This document shows positions 10,501 through 18,952 of a stretch of DNA of 64,000 bases, piece by piece; the stretch's first letter is position 1; every line of letters starts with the position of its first letter. The notes below the pieces were generated by a model, which was given only the letters and a program-made list of their open reading frames with translations, made no database searches and was not told where the DNA came from. A program made the position numbers and the translations under genes. Location of the stretch: contig CAIMFY010000009.1 in assembly GCA_903840415.1 (NCBI GenBank), positions 33,952 to 97,951 of the forward strand, read 5' to 3'. Source of the stretch: an uncultured Opitutia bacterium (GTDB lineage Bacteria > Verrucomicrobiota > Verrucomicrobiia > Opitutales > Opitutaceae).

Positions 10501-10942
10501 CCAGCGCATCCAGAACGGCAAGATTCAGCACAAGGTGAAGATGGCGCAGGTCGGCACGCCCGGCGAAGTCGTTGTCCCCGACGGCACGATCAAGACCGCG
10601 TGCCAGCAGGTGTGCCCCGCCGCGGCGATCGAGTTTGGCAACATTCTCGACGGCCAGAGCGCCGTCTCGCAGGCAAAGTCCCGTGAGCACGACTACTCGC
10701 TGCTCGGCTACCTGAATATCCGTCCGCGCACCACTTACCTCGGCAAACTCCGCAATCCGAATCCGAAGATGCCCGACTACGGCGCCCTTCCGCTCAGTCG
10801 CGTCGAATACAACAAGAAGAACCATCCCGCCGGCTCCGGCGAGCATGGCGGGGCAGGGGAACACGCGCCAGCTCACGGCGAGAAAAAGGAGCCGGGTCAC
10901 GCCCTGCTCGACGCCGCGAAAAAAATCGGAGGACTTAGCTAA
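7541..10942 (+). CDS. actB: Alternative complex III subunit B, molybdopterin-like/Fe-S fusion
   Basis: A 1133-residue protein. The N-terminus carries a twin-arginine-like motif (RRQFMK, residues 53-58) and a hydrophobic stretch ending LAGC, with Cys74 as a possible lipidation site. Residues ~85-780 resemble the molybdopterin oxidoreductase fold, which in known ACIII binds no molybdenum cofactor. The C-terminal part, from about residue 800, is a four-cluster ferredoxin domain: [38 protein letters not shown] and CTYCIQR...CQQVCP. The ATG at 7541 overlaps the actA stop and avoids an extension into actA. The product transfers electrons from quinol to the cytochrome subunits. Confidence 0.95.
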   Translation: MKRKVEHPAASESALTGPKYWRSLDELAATPGFQAQLEREFPAGAAEMNGTDRRQFMKIMAASFALGGLGLAGCRRPEQNILPFGKSVEGIIPGLPQYYATAMPLRKSAIPLLAETHQGRPTKLEGNPTYTPHGGATTLIAQASILDLYDPDRATAHTKGGGVLNAAAVNEVLASIGKNYTGSNGAGLAFLAEESSSPTRARLLKKLRSKFPKAVWAEYEPVVEEPPVAAAQACFGASVKPVYRFAKAKRIVSLDCDFLSAESGSLYYAREFSKGRKVKTKADADKMNRLYVAESNFTLTGSMADHRLRLASSHILGLAIGLLTKITGNTELAAQAEGLGVKPEWIAECAADLVAHRGECLLVAGAHQSAQVHAIAYGLNAYLGNIGKTIDFVAIEPSTAASISDLASAIKSGSVKTLVVLGGNPAYNAPADLDWAALQKSVGEVIRFGYYSDETTAASPGCAHIAAAHYLESWGDARTADGTVVPVQPMIMPLFGGLTENEILARIAVETNADPYALVYETITGLAGGDAEKAMRRFLHDGVLAETASPTIAVALNMASVRALFQKMPAKVEFSAKSLEVRFVTDHKMDDGRFANNGWLQECPDPMTKISWDNAILVSPKLGKELGIDPKGSLIQVARKEENEFYIGKENGHVYELTIGGRKIKGPLHIQPGLANYTVVVALGYGRTATGHVGTGAGFSGYAARTTTAMHIATGATLSDTGTRSLLANLQEHWSMEGRDIVREANIDEFKENPAYVRGVGMESHSPSILGEEGEKMKLGERAAAVPRGGSLYDTPSDKNGGFDGHHQWGMSIDLNTCIGCNACVVACQAENNIPIVGRDQVLRGREMHWIRLDRYYSDGNIDAAAFGGEGNAQLPEDPQVSLQPVACMQCELAPCETVCPVNATVHDDEGINTMAYNRCIGTRYCANNCPYKVRRFNFFDWNQRHLDSLYMSQLGPKGMPELVKMVKNPEVTVRMRGVMEKCTYCIQRIQNGKIQHKVKMAQVGTPGEVVVPDGTIKTACQQVCPAAAIEFGNILDGQSAVSQAKSREHDYSLLGYLNIRPRTTYLGKLRNPNPKMPDYGALPLSRVEYNKKNHPAGSGEHGGAGEHAPAHGEKKEPGHALLDAAKKIGGLS

Positions 10943-12366
10943 TGGCCCACGCCGAACACGCCGCTCATCGCGCCGCGATCCTGTCGGAAGTAAATCCGGC
11001 GGTGCTGCCACGCGCCGTGCTGGTGCAGAACGACCGCAGCTTCTCGTGGATTACCGACAAGATTTGCGGCATCATCGAGGGTAAGACTCCCGCATGGTGG
11101 TGGTATTGCTTCTGTGTCGCGGTCTTCGTCGCCTCGTTCACTGTCGCTGGCATCACCTACCTCGTCGCCACTGGCGTCGGCGTGTGGGGCCACGCGAATC
11201 CGGTCAACTGGGCGTGGGACATCGTCAACTTCGTCTTCTGGATCGGTATCGGCCACGCCGGCACGCTCATCTCCGCGATCTTGTGCTTGTTGCGCCAGAA
11301 ATGGCGCACGTCGATCAACCGCGCCGCCGAGGCGATGACGATTTTTGCGGTCGTTTGCGCGGCGATCTTCCCGGTTTTCCACGTCGGTCGCATCTGGTAT
11401 GCGTGGTATCTCTTCCCGATTCCGAACTCGAACATCATCTGGCAAAACTTCCGCTCGCCGCTGGAGTGGGACGTGTTCGCGGTCTCGACCTACGGCACCG
11501 TTTCCGTGCTGTTCTGGTATATCGGCCTGCTGCCTGACCTCGCGATCCTGCGCGACCGATTCTACGCGGCGGGCAATAAGTTCCGTTCTTTCCTCTACGG
11601 TTTGTTCGCGATGGGCTGGCGTGGGTCCAACCGCCACTGGAGCAACTACGAGATGGCATACATGATTTTGGCCGGCATCTCGACGCCGCTCGTGCTATCG
11701 GTGCACACCATCGTCTCGTTCGACTTCGCCGTTTCGCTGCTTCCGGGCTGGCACACGACGATCTTTCCGCCGTATTTCGTGGCGGGCGCGATTTTCTCCG
11801 GCTTCGGCATGGTGCTCACCCTCATGCTGCCGTTGCGCGCCGTCTATCACCTCGAAGATTTGATCACGCAGTATCACATCGACTGCATGTGCAAGATCAC
11901 GTTGGCGACTGGCACCATCGTCGGTTACGCCTACGCGATGGAATTCTTCATCGCGTGGTATGGCGCGAATCCGTATGAAGGTTTCGCGTTTATCAACCGT
12001 GCCTTCGGTCATTACGCGTGGGCCTACTGGATCATGATCTCGTGCAACGTGATCACGCCGCAGTTCTTCTGGTTCAAGGCGGTCCGCAACAACACGGCGA
12101 TGGTCTGGATCCTATCGATTTTCGTGAACGTCGGTATGTGGTTCGAACGCTTCGTCATCATCGTGACTTCGCTCGCCCGCGACTTCCTGCCGTCGAGCTG
12201 GGGCTATTACTCCCCGAGCATCGTGGAAATCTTCACGTTCTTCGGGACGTTCGGCGTGTTCTCGACGCTCTTCCTCCTCTTCATCCGGTTCCTGCCCATC
12301 ATGCCGATGGCCGAACTCAAGGCGGTCACGCCGCAAGCCGATGTCCACGGCGGCGATCACCACTAA
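10942..12366 (+). CDS. actC: Alternative complex III subunit C, NrfD/PsrC-like quinol-binding subunit
   Basis: A 474-residue integral membrane protein of the NrfD/PsrC family with about ten helices. It follows actB with a one-base overlap (TAATG). The N-terminal region containing [26 protein letters not shown] is characteristic of ActC. The protein holds the quinol site and a candidate proton pathway in ACIII. A helical region with [18 protein letters not shown] is also typical of this subunit. The C-terminal tail is His-rich (HGGDHH). actD follows 12 nt later. Confidence 0.94.
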   Translation: MAHAEHAAHRAAILSEVNPAVLPRAVLVQNDRSFSWITDKICGIIEGKTPAWWWYCFCVAVFVASFTVAGITYLVATGVGVWGHANPVNWAWDIVNFVFWIGIGHAGTLISAILCLLRQKWRTSINRAAEAMTIFAVVCAAIFPVFHVGRIWYAWYLFPIPNSNIIWQNFRSPLEWDVFAVSTYGTVSVLFWYIGLLPDLAILRDRFYAAGNKFRSFLYGLFAMGWRGSNRHWSNYEMAYMILAGISTPLVLSVHTIVSFDFAVSLLPGWHTTIFPPYFVAGAIFSGFGMVLTLMLPLRAVYHLEDLITQYHIDCMCKITLATGTIVGYAYAMEFFIAWYGANPYEGFAFINRAFGHYAWAYWIMISCNVITPQFFWFKAVRNNTAMVWILSIFVNVGMWFERFVIIVTSLARDFLPSSWGYYSPSIVEIFTFFGTFGVFSTLFLLFIRFLPIMPMAELKAVTPQADVHGGDHH

Positions 12367-12378
12367 TCCTTTTCGCCC

Positions 12379-12912
12379 ATGGCAGCCCAACCTTACGGCT
12401 TAATCGCCACCTTCGACAAAACCCCCGACGTGTTTCACGCGGCGGAGCAGGTGCGTGATGCGGGTTACCGCAATTGGGACGTGATCACTCCGTTCCCGGT
12501 GCACGGCCTTGATCGCGCGATGGGTTTGAAGCGCTCCCTCGTGCCGCGGATTTCGCTGATCGGTGGCCTCACTGGATTCACGACCGGCATGACGATGATT
12601 TGGTGGACGGGTGGCTACGACTACAAGCTAGTCGTCGGCGGCAAGCCGTTTTTCAGCCCGATGTTCGCGTTTCCCGTCAGCTACGAACTCACGATTCTGT
12701 TCACCGCGTTCGCGACCATCATCGGGATGTTCGTCGTGAACGGCCTGCCGATGCACTATCACCCGGTGTTGAAATACGACCACATTCGCCGCGGGATGGA
12801 CGACCAGTTTTTCATTGTCATCGAGGCGCGGGATCCGCGCTTCAACGCTGCCAACACCCGCGCCCTTCTCGAGAAGGCCGGCGGCAAGAACATCACGGAG
12901 ATCGAGGCCTGA
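12379..12912 (+). CDS. actD: Alternative complex III subunit D (DUF3341)
   Basis: A 177-residue protein of the DUF3341/ActD family. A soluble N-terminal part begins YGLIATFDKTPDVFHAAEQV, followed by two membrane helices and a short cytoplasmic tail. The motif around WDVITPFPVHGLDRAMGLK is the recognisable ActD signature. It lies 12 nt after actC and 3 nt before actE in the same direction. In solved ACIII structures this small subunit has no cofactor and packs against the membrane part; the presumed role here is structural. Confidence 0.93.
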   Translation: MAAQPYGLIATFDKTPDVFHAAEQVRDAGYRNWDVITPFPVHGLDRAMGLKRSLVPRISLIGGLTGFTTGMTMIWWTGGYDYKLVVGGKPFFSPMFAFPVSYELTILFTAFATIIGMFVVNGLPMHYHPVLKYDHIRRGMDDQFFIVIEARDPRFNAANTRALLEKAGGKNITEIEA

Positions 12913-12915
12913 GCC

Positions 12916-13584
12916 ATGCGCAACGTCTACCTCATCACCGCATTTGTCGGCGCGCTCATCTTCTCGATCTTCGGATTGCGGGGCACGAAATTCACTTCGC
13001 CTCCGATCGACGTGTTTCCCGAATGGGCGTTTCCCAGCATGAGGCACCAGCCGAAATTCCGCCCGCAGTCTGCGAGCAATTTCTTCGCCGATGGCCGCGC
13101 GGACCGGATGCCGCCCGAGCACGTCGTCCGCGCCGATCTGCCGGTGCGCAACGACGACCACCTCTACTACGGCAAGGATGCGACGGGCGCGTTTGCGCCC
13201 GGCTTCCCGGCGGCACTGACGGTGGACGGAAAGTTCCTCGCCCGCGGTCGCGACCGTTTCACACTCTATTGCCTGCCCTGTCACGGGGCCGTCGGCGATG
13301 GCCAGGGAATTACCAAGCAATATGGCATGGGCGCGACGCCCACCTACCACGACGACCGCCTGCGCAACATGGCGGAAGGTGAGATTTTCAACACGATCAC
13401 CAACGGCTCACCGAATAAGAACATGCTGACCTACGCGGACAAACTCGTCCCCGAGGATCGTTGGGCCGTGATCGCCTATTTGCGCGCCTTGCAGCGGGCA
13501 CAACAAGGCACGGTGGCCGAGGCGCTCAGCGCCTCTGACCAAAACGAAGTCGCCAAAGCGCGGAAGGAACTCGGACTCAAATGA
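12916..13584 (+). CDS. actE: Alternative complex III subunit E, monohaem cytochrome c
   Basis: A 222-residue protein with an N-terminal anchor (VYLITAFVGALIFSIFGLRG) and one CXXCH site (CLPCHGAVGDGQG). NKNMLTYADKL downstream supplies a plausible Met axial ligand, typical of class I cytochrome c. The gene order and the anchor match ActE, the monohaem subunit that can hand electrons to the oxidase. The end overlaps actF by 4 nt (ATGA). Confidence 0.93.
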   Translation: MRNVYLITAFVGALIFSIFGLRGTKFTSPPIDVFPEWAFPSMRHQPKFRPQSASNFFADGRADRMPPEHVVRADLPVRNDDHLYYGKDATGAFAPGFPAALTVDGKFLARGRDRFTLYCLPCHGAVGDGQGITKQYGMGATPTYHDDRLRNMAEGEIFNTITNGSPNKNMLTYADKLVPEDRWAVIAYLRALQRAQQGTVAEALSASDQNEVAKARKELGLK

Positions 13585-14858
13585 GCAGCCACGCAGCCAC
13601 CGCTCCCGCGGCCGTTTCGGCCGACTATTCGAATGCCTCGTCGGCGGGCAAGGCTCTCTCGCTCGGCATCGTCGGTCTCTTGCTGACGGCGTTCGGTCTT
13701 TTTGTTTCCGGCACCCAAGTCGTGGCGATGTCCTATTTGGTGGGCATCACTTACTGGACGGCGATCGCCATCGGCATGCTCCTGCTCGTGCTGATTCATC
13801 ACGTCGTCGATGCGTCGTGGTCGGTGGTGATTCGCCGCCAGTTCGAGCACGGTCTCTCCGCCTTCAAGTGGCTCTTCGTCCTCTTTCTCCCACTGCTGGT
13901 CTCCGTGTGGATGAAGCCGGGTCTTGTCTGGCCCTGGATGGACCTCGGCCATGAAATTCACGGCGGACACACGGTTGGGGCAGACATTCTTTACCAGAAG
14001 AAAGCGGTGTTCCTTAACCCCACCATGTTCACGGTGATGACGCTCGGGTTCTTCGCCATCTGGAACTGGCTTTCGGCCCGCCTCCGCAAAGCGTCGTTTT
14101 CGCAAGACGCCGATGGCGACCTCAAGTGGACGCGCATGAACCGCGTGACGGCGGCCTTCGGTCTGCCGCTTACCGCGCTGTCGCTGACGTTCGCCGCGAT
14201 CTACTGGGTGAAGTCGCTCGAATACCACTGGTTTTCCACGATGTATGGCGTTTGGTTTTTTGCGAACTGCGTGCGCGGCGCACTTTCGGTTGGCATCGTC
14301 ATCATGCTATGGTTGCTCGGGCGCGGCGACTATCAGGGCGGCGTCTATAACAAGAACCAACTCCATTGCATCAGCACGCTGGCCTTCGCGTTCACGGTCT
14401 TCTGGGCCTACGTCACATTCTCGCAGTATTTCCTCATCTGGAACGCCAACGTCCCTGAGGAAACGTTCTGGTATAACATCCGCGAAGTGAACGTCGACGG
14501 CACGCCCAACCAGTGGAAATACGTCGGCATTATCGTCATCCTGTTCGGCCACTTCGTGGTGCCATTCCTCGCGATGCTGTCCTACCGCTTCAAGACCACC
14601 CCGCACATCATCCGCCGCATTGCGATCTGGATCCTCGGCGTGATTCTGGTGGATCTGTGCTACAATATTTTGCCCGCGCTGAAGGGTGCGGACGGCAATC
14701 CGCAGCCGTTCTTCTCCATCACGCTCCTATGGGTGCTGACGTCCGTCGTCGGAATTGGCGGCGTTTGCGCATGGGCCTATTTGAAGAGTTTCCCGACCAC
14801 CAAGCTCATCCCGATTCGCGATCCGCGCATCGGCGAATGTCTCGTCCATCATGAGTGA
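13581..14858 (+). CDS. actF: Alternative complex III subunit F, membrane subunit
   Basis: A 425-residue membrane protein with about ten helices, related to ActC/NrfD proteins. It begins 4 nt before the end of actE. The stretch WSVVIRRQFEHGLSAFKWLF and the region HWFSTMYGVWFFANCVRG are typical of ActF. In ACIII this second NrfD-like subunit is thought to contribute a proton half-channel and does not itself carry a redox centre. The gene end overlaps the next small gene by 8 nt. Confidence 0.93.
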   Translation: MSSHAATAPAAVSADYSNASSAGKALSLGIVGLLLTAFGLFVSGTQVVAMSYLVGITYWTAIAIGMLLLVLIHHVVDASWSVVIRRQFEHGLSAFKWLFVLFLPLLVSVWMKPGLVWPWMDLGHEIHGGHTVGADILYQKKAVFLNPTMFTVMTLGFFAIWNWLSARLRKASFSQDADGDLKWTRMNRVTAAFGLPLTALSLTFAAIYWVKSLEYHWFSTMYGVWFFANCVRGALSVGIVIMLWLLGRGDYQGGVYNKNQLHCISTLAFAFTVFWAYVTFSQYFLIWNANVPEETFWYNIREVNVDGTPNQWKYVGIIVILFGHFVVPFLAMLSYRFKTTPHIIRRIAIWILGVILVDLCYNILPALKGADGNPQPFFSITLLWVLTSVVGIGGVCAWAYLKSFPTTKLIPIRDPRIGECLVHHE

Positions 14859-15183
14859 TTACACCGCCCAGTCTCCTCGGCCGGTCTCGTTGGTGACGAT
14901 CGTGTTCATCCTCGCGCTCTTTGCAGTGTTTGCGTTCGTCGTGTCGCATTTTTATACCCCGACAGCCGCGTCGCCGCAGAACCAGCAAGCCGACAACCTC
15001 CCGAAGGATCTCCAGTGGAAGGCCACGCCGGCCAGCCGCCAGCAGGCGCTCGCGGATCTCCGCGCGAAGCAGGCCAAGCAGGCCGCGAGCTACGGCTGGG
15101 TCGACCAGAAGGCCGGCGTAGTCCAGCTTCCGATCGACCGCGCCATGGAACTCACGGTGCAGCGTTACGGTGCGCAGAAATAA
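14851..15183 (+). CDS. Unknown 110-aa single-helix protein of the ACIII operon
   Basis: A 110-residue protein whose start overlaps actF by 8 nt. It has one membrane helix near the N-terminus (VTIVFILALFAVFAFVVSHF) and a charged C-terminal domain. That domain ends with the compact motif YGWVDQKAGVVQLPIDRAME. I do not recognise a characterised family. Translational coupling to actF and position ahead of the oxidase-like genes suggest an accessory or assembly subunit of the ACIII supercomplex; this is inference from context only. Confidence 0.75.
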   Translation: MSDYTAQSPRPVSLVTIVFILALFAVFAFVVSHFYTPTAASPQNQQADNLPKDLQWKATPASRQQALADLRAKQAKQAASYGWVDQKAGVVQLPIDRAMELTVQRYGAQK

Positions 15184-15192
15184 TTTCCCGAG

Positions 15193-16620
15193 ATGACCAC
15201 TGTCCAGACCAACGCTTCCCACGAAGTCACCGCCATCGATACGGCGGCGCGCTGGCCGCTGCTGCTCCTGATCCATGCATCGATCAAGTGGCTCGTGTTG
15301 AGTGGCGTGCTTGCACTCATCGGTTCGATCCAGCTCGTGCAACCGGTGTTTCTGTCCACGTGCGCGATTTTTGCGCACGGGCGGATTGTGGCGATGCAGG
15401 AATCGATTTTCATCTATGGCTGGGCGGCCAACGCTGGCCTCGCGCTGGCACTCTGGATTCTCGGCCGCCTCGGTGGTTCACCGCTGCGGGCGATGAATTG
15501 GGTCGTCGTCGGCACCCTTGCTTGGAATGTCGCACTCGTGCTCGGTCTCATCGGCATCGCCACGGGCGACGCCACCTCGATCGCGTTCCTCCAGTTGCCG
15601 CGCTACGTGCAGCTTTTGATGGTGGTCGCTTACGGCGCGATTGCCGTCCCGGGCGTGCTCGCGTGGGCCGGTCGCCGCACCGAGGGCACGTTTGCCGCGC
15701 AGTGGTATGCGGTCGCGGCGTTGTTCCTCTTCCCGTGGCTGTTCTCCGCTGCACAACTCATGCTGCTCTGGTCGCCGGTGCGTGGCACGCTGCAGGCGGT
15801 TGCCGGCGGTTGGTTCTCGCAGGGCATCTGGACCCTCTGGCTCGCGCCGCTCGCGCTGGCGCCGGCGTATTACATTGTTCCGAAGGTCACTGGCCGCGCC
15901 TTGCCGAGCTACGAGTTTGCACCGCACAGTTTCTGGTGCCTGCTGGTGGTCGGCGGATTTACGGGCGGCCGGCATCTGGTCGGCGGGCCGGTGCCCGCGT
16001 GGATTGCGAGCCTGGCGATCGTTTCCTGCGTGCTGCTGCTGTTCCACTATTTTGTCGTCTTCATGAATCTTCGCGGCGGACTCGGCCGGGGCAGCACGGC
16101 GTCGCGGCTCGTCGCGGTCGGGTTGTTGGCCTACGTCCTCGGCGGCTTGGTCGATGCGATCACGGCGTTTCGTGGCGTCGCGGCGATCACGCAGTTTACG
16201 TTTGTCGAAGTCGCGCAGCAGCAGCTCGCGCTCTACGCTGGCTTCACGCTGATCCTTTTAGGCGCGATTTACTTTGCGGTGCCACGGCTCCTGGGTCGCG
16301 GTTGGTTTTCCGCTAATTTGGTGATTGGTCACGCGGCCATTGCCTTCACGGGCGTCGCGTTGTTGGTGGTGAGCCTGCTGGGTGCCGGCTGGGTCCAAGG
16401 CCACGATTTGCTCGATGCCAAAATTTCATTTGCTGACATCGCTATCCACACACGCCCTTGGCTGCTCGCCGCCACCGCCGCGCAGGGAATCCTGCTCTTG
16501 GGCAACCTGCTGCTCCTTGTGAATTTCCTCGAGACGGCCTGCGCCGGTTGTTGTGCGTCTGCGACTCCGACTGAGAATCCATTCCGCGAGCCTTCGACGA
16601 TGGAGGCGACTGCGTCATGA
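15193..16620 (+). CDS. CcoN-like (cbb3 oxidase subunit I) protein lacking metal ligands
   Basis: A 475-residue membrane protein with about 12 helices. It aligns by eye with CcoN through landmarks such as YYIVPKVTGR (residues ~227-235), SFWCLL and GAIYFAVPRLLGR (~357-369). The conserved ligand positions differ. The low-spin haem His in the canonical LHTNAV segment corresponds to Gln69 (AMQESIFIYGW). The first CuB His (canonical GHN) corresponds to Gln210 (FSQG). The CuB HH pair corresponds to Arg260-His261. The canonical GHVH pair of haem ligands falls in FVEVAQQQ (338-344), with no His. The protein therefore cannot form a normal oxygen-reducing centre. It may be structural or a proton-translocating remnant within the ACIII complex. 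Confidence 0.8.
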   Translation: MTTVQTNASHEVTAIDTAARWPLLLLIHASIKWLVLSGVLALIGSIQLVQPVFLSTCAIFAHGRIVAMQESIFIYGWAANAGLALALWILGRLGGSPLRAMNWVVVGTLAWNVALVLGLIGIATGDATSIAFLQLPRYVQLLMVVAYGAIAVPGVLAWAGRRTEGTFAAQWYAVAALFLFPWLFSAAQLMLLWSPVRGTLQAVAGGWFSQGIWTLWLAPLALAPAYYIVPKVTGRALPSYEFAPHSFWCLLVVGGFTGGRHLVGGPVPAWIASLAIVSCVLLLFHYFVVFMNLRGGLGRGSTASRLVAVGLLAYVLGGLVDAITAFRGVAAITQFTFVEVAQQQLALYAGFTLILLGAIYFAVPRLLGRGWFSANLVIGHAAIAFTGVALLVVSLLGAGWVQGHDLLDAKISFADIAIHTRPWLLAATAAQGILLLGNLLLLVNFLETACAGCCASATPTENPFREPSTMEATAS

Positions 16621-17279
16621 AAAACGGCCCGCTCTTCTTCTTCGGTCTCTTTGTCGCCCTCACGCTGTCGTGGGCAGGCACGGTGCTGCTTTCGAATCAC
16701 CAACTCGGGGCGCTGACGCCGTTTTACGACGAGAACGAAAGCGCATCCTTCCCGTTGCGCCAGCCCGGGGTTGCGGCGCGCGGCCAGCTGGTTTACGCCG
16801 ATCTCGGGTGCGCCTCGTGCCACACGCAGCAAGTGCGCCGCCCGGACTTCGGTTCCGATCTGGCGCGCGGCTGGGGTGAACGCCAGAGCGTGGCTCGCGA
16901 CTACATTTTTCAAGCGCGCGTGCAGCTTGGAACATCGCGCGTTGGACCCGATCTCACCAATCTCGGCGCCCGCAAGCCGGCCTACGATGCCGAGGATCTG
17001 ATGAAGTTCCTCTACACCGGCATGATTCCCGGCACGAAGGTCGTCACGCATCCGCCCTGCACGTATCTGTTCGATGAGCGTGCGATTGTGGGCGAGACCT
17101 CGAAACTGGCGCTCAACCTCACGGGTGGGTTCACGCCGGCCGCTGGCTGCCAAATTGTTCCCACGGAGGGCGCGCAGAGTCTCGTCGCGTTTTTGCTGAG
17201 CTTGAACAACACCTACGACTATCCCGAGTCGCGTCCGATGCCGGTCGAGAAGGCCAAGCCGGAGGCCGCAAAGAAATGA
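16617..17279 (+). CDS. CcoO-like monohaem cytochrome c
   Basis: A 220-residue protein with an N-terminal helix (GPLFFFGLFVALTLSWAGTV) and one haem c site, CASCHTQQV, in the context typical of CcoO (GCASCHTQQVR; SRVGPDLTNLG). The region that in CcoO supplies the axial Met (canonical SxMPxYPWL) reads GTKVVTHPPCTYLF here. The usual Met is absent, and another residue such as a nearby Met or His must act if the haem is six-coordinate. The gene overlaps the CcoN-like gene and the next cytochrome gene by 4 nt each. Confidence 0.82.
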   Translation: MKNGPLFFFGLFVALTLSWAGTVLLSNHQLGALTPFYDENESASFPLRQPGVAARGQLVYADLGCASCHTQQVRRPDFGSDLARGWGERQSVARDYIFQARVQLGTSRVGPDLTNLGARKPAYDAEDLMKFLYTGMIPGTKVVTHPPCTYLFDERAIVGETSKLALNLTGGFTPAAGCQIVPTEGAQSLVAFLLSLNNTYDYPESRPMPVEKAKPEAAKK

Positions 17280-17944
17280 GCACGCCGCCGCATTCCGATC
17301 CCGGCCTCGAACAGGCCGCCGCCAGCGATGAGAGCCTGCTGGCCGCTCACGAGAAGCTTTTGGGCAAGAAACCCGACGATCAGGCCAACTACCGCCTCCT
17401 GCCGCTGAGCCTGCTGTTCGTTTTCAGCGGACTGATCTTTTTTGCCGGCACTTACCTGAATCTCTATTCCGGCCATTTTGACCCGCACGTTTACAACGAG
17501 CACGCGTTGCCCCACAAAGGCGGCGTCGAAGTCGTTAAAATCGACCCGCGCGAGCTGGGCAAAAAACTTTTCAACAACGCGGCATGCAACACCTGCCATC
17601 AGGTCACGGGTCTAGGTCAGCCCGGCATTTATCCGCCACTGGTCGGTTCGGAATGGGTGCTCGGCACGGAGGAGCGTGTCATTCGCATCGTGCTCTACGG
17701 ACTGCAGGGCAAAGTGACCGTCAAAGGCACCGATTATTCGGCTGCGGCGATGCCGTCCTTCGGCAAAGTCGCCGGTTCTGGCTTCAACTGGAGCGACGAT
17801 AAAATAGCCGCGGTGCTGACCTACGTCCGCTCGGAATGGGGCAATAATGCCGCGGCTATCACCGCCGCGCAGGTCGCCGCCATCCATGCCAAGGAAGGCG
17901 ATCGCAAGGCGTGGACAGCGGAAGAGTTGGCGAAGTTGCCGTGA
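17276..17944 (+). CDS. Membrane-anchored monohaem cytochrome c (CcoP-like)
   Basis: A 222-residue protein with an N-terminal soluble part and one membrane helix (LLPLSLLFVFSGLIFFAGTY). The class I cytochrome c domain has CNTCHQVTGLGQPGIYPPL and a probable axial Met in AMPSFG. Placement after CcoN- and CcoO-like genes parallels ccoP, but only one haem is present where CcoP has two. It is the last gene of the respiratory operon; an intergenic region and a toxin-antitoxin promoter follow. It probably shuttles electrons from ACIII to a terminal oxidase. Confidence 0.85.
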   Translation: MSTPPHSDPGLEQAAASDESLLAAHEKLLGKKPDDQANYRLLPLSLLFVFSGLIFFAGTYLNLYSGHFDPHVYNEHALPHKGGVEVVKIDPRELGKKLFNNAACNTCHQVTGLGQPGIYPPLVGSEWVLGTEERVIRIVLYGLQGKVTVKGTDYSAAAMPSFGKVAGSGFNWSDDKIAAVLTYVRSEWGNNAAAITAAQVAAIHAKEGDRKAWTAEELAKLP

Positions 17945-17992
17945 GCGATTGAGGGTTCAGTCGGCTTATTTTCGGATGGCTGCTGGACATAT

Positions 17993-18019
17993 TGACATCA
18001 TCGCATCAGATGAGATGAT
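17993..18019 (+). promoter_or_regulatory. Promoter and operator palindrome of the vapBC pair
   Basis: A perfect -35 hexamer TTGACA lies at 17993-17998. A 23-bp near-perfect palindrome lies at 17997-18019, with arms ATCATC and GATGAT around an inner CATC-A-GATG; only one symmetric pair mismatches. It ends 8 nt before the antitoxin ATG. VapB antitoxins are known to autorepress through such sites. The -10 element is weak (near TGATTC at 18016). Confidence 0.65.
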
Positions 18020-18027
18020 TCAGATAA

Positions 18028-18276
18028 ATGAGGACGACACTCGATATTGATGATGCTATCCTTGCTGCGGCCAAGGAGGTAGCTGGTGCAAAGCATTCTA
18101 CGGCTGGAGCGATCATATCTGAATGGGCGAGAAAAGGCGTTGCTGGCACTTCGGGACTTCAAGGTCGCAGTAAATCGGGCTTTCCAGTGTTTGCCGTATC
18201 ATCCTCCGCCATGCCCTTAACCTCGGCCACGGTCAAATCCATCCTCACCGATGAAGGGTTATCTACTGGACGTTAA
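18028..18276 (+). CDS. vapB: VapB-type antitoxin
   Basis: An 82-residue protein starting MRTTLDIDDAILAAAKEVA, the classic ribbon-helix-helix start of VapB-like antitoxins that bind DNA and neutralise a PIN toxin. A toxin-binding tail follows (SGFPVFAVSSS... then a short helix). The coding sequence overlaps the downstream toxin gene by 26 nt, as is usual in type II modules. A palindrome in the promoter fits autoregulation by this protein. Confidence 0.85.
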   Translation: MRTTLDIDDAILAAAKEVAGAKHSTAGAIISEWARKGVAGTSGLQGRSKSGFPVFAVSSSAMPLTSATVKSILTDEGLSTGR

Positions 18277-18679
18277 TCTGCTTATTGCCTTGGCGTGGCC
18301 GAATCATCCGCAGCACGGAAAGGCAGATGCTTGGTTTGCAAAACAGCGCGACGAAGGCTGGGGCACTTGTATGGTTACGCAACTCGGGTTTGTGCGGGTC
18401 AGTTCCCATCCAGCGGTTGAATCCCATGTTTCGACGCCCGAGGCGTTGCAGAAGCTAATGGAAATTATCGATACCCCGGGGCACTCATTTTGGTCTGAGC
18501 CTTCCGGTGGATATCGCAATGAGGAATTCAGTAAAACGATTCCGAGCACGCTGACTCATGGTTCGGTCACGGACGGTTACTTGGCGACGGTGGCGTGCCT
18601 CAACGGCGGGAAGCTCGCTACGCTCGACCGTTCGCTGAACAAATCCTTCAGTGCGATAAGCGTATTGGTCGGCGACTGA
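18251..18679 (+). CDS. vapC: PIN-domain ribonuclease toxin, VapC type
   Basis: A 142-residue PIN-domain protein. The first acidic residue is in YLLDVNLLIALAW (Asp7). A central Glu/Asp region and the C-terminal motif DGYLATVACLNGGKLATLDR supply the remaining metal-binding acids. PIN toxins of this kind cut RNA, often tRNA, when not bound by VapB. The ATG lies inside the 3' end of the antitoxin gene. A tRNA-Tyr gene lies 184 bp downstream. Confidence 0.86.
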   Translation: MKGYLLDVNLLIALAWPNHPQHGKADAWFAKQRDEGWGTCMVTQLGFVRVSSHPAVESHVSTPEALQKLMEIIDTPGHSFWSEPSGGYRNEEFSKTIPSTLTHGSVTDGYLATVACLNGGKLATLDRSLNKSFSAISVLVGD

Positions 18680-18863
18680 TTTCCAAGCTTTCATGCTCTG
18701 AAAGTAGGGGGCGGACAACCCAATCCGCACTCTTGTCGACAGGTCGTTCGTTTTCTTTGGTCGCGCTGGAGGATGAAATGGCGCCGAGCGCTTGGTCGGA
18801 TAATCTTGCCAAAAATATCTTGCCGTCGTCTCCGCGAGCCGAGAACTTTCGCCTTCCTTGTCC

Positions 18864-18949
<86 letters not shown>

Positions 18950-18952
18950 ACT

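Noticed and set aside
15193..17944. A functional cbb3 cytochrome c oxidase
   Set aside because: Subunit I lacks the haem and CuB His ligands, so catalytic oxidase activity cannot be assigned despite the gene order.
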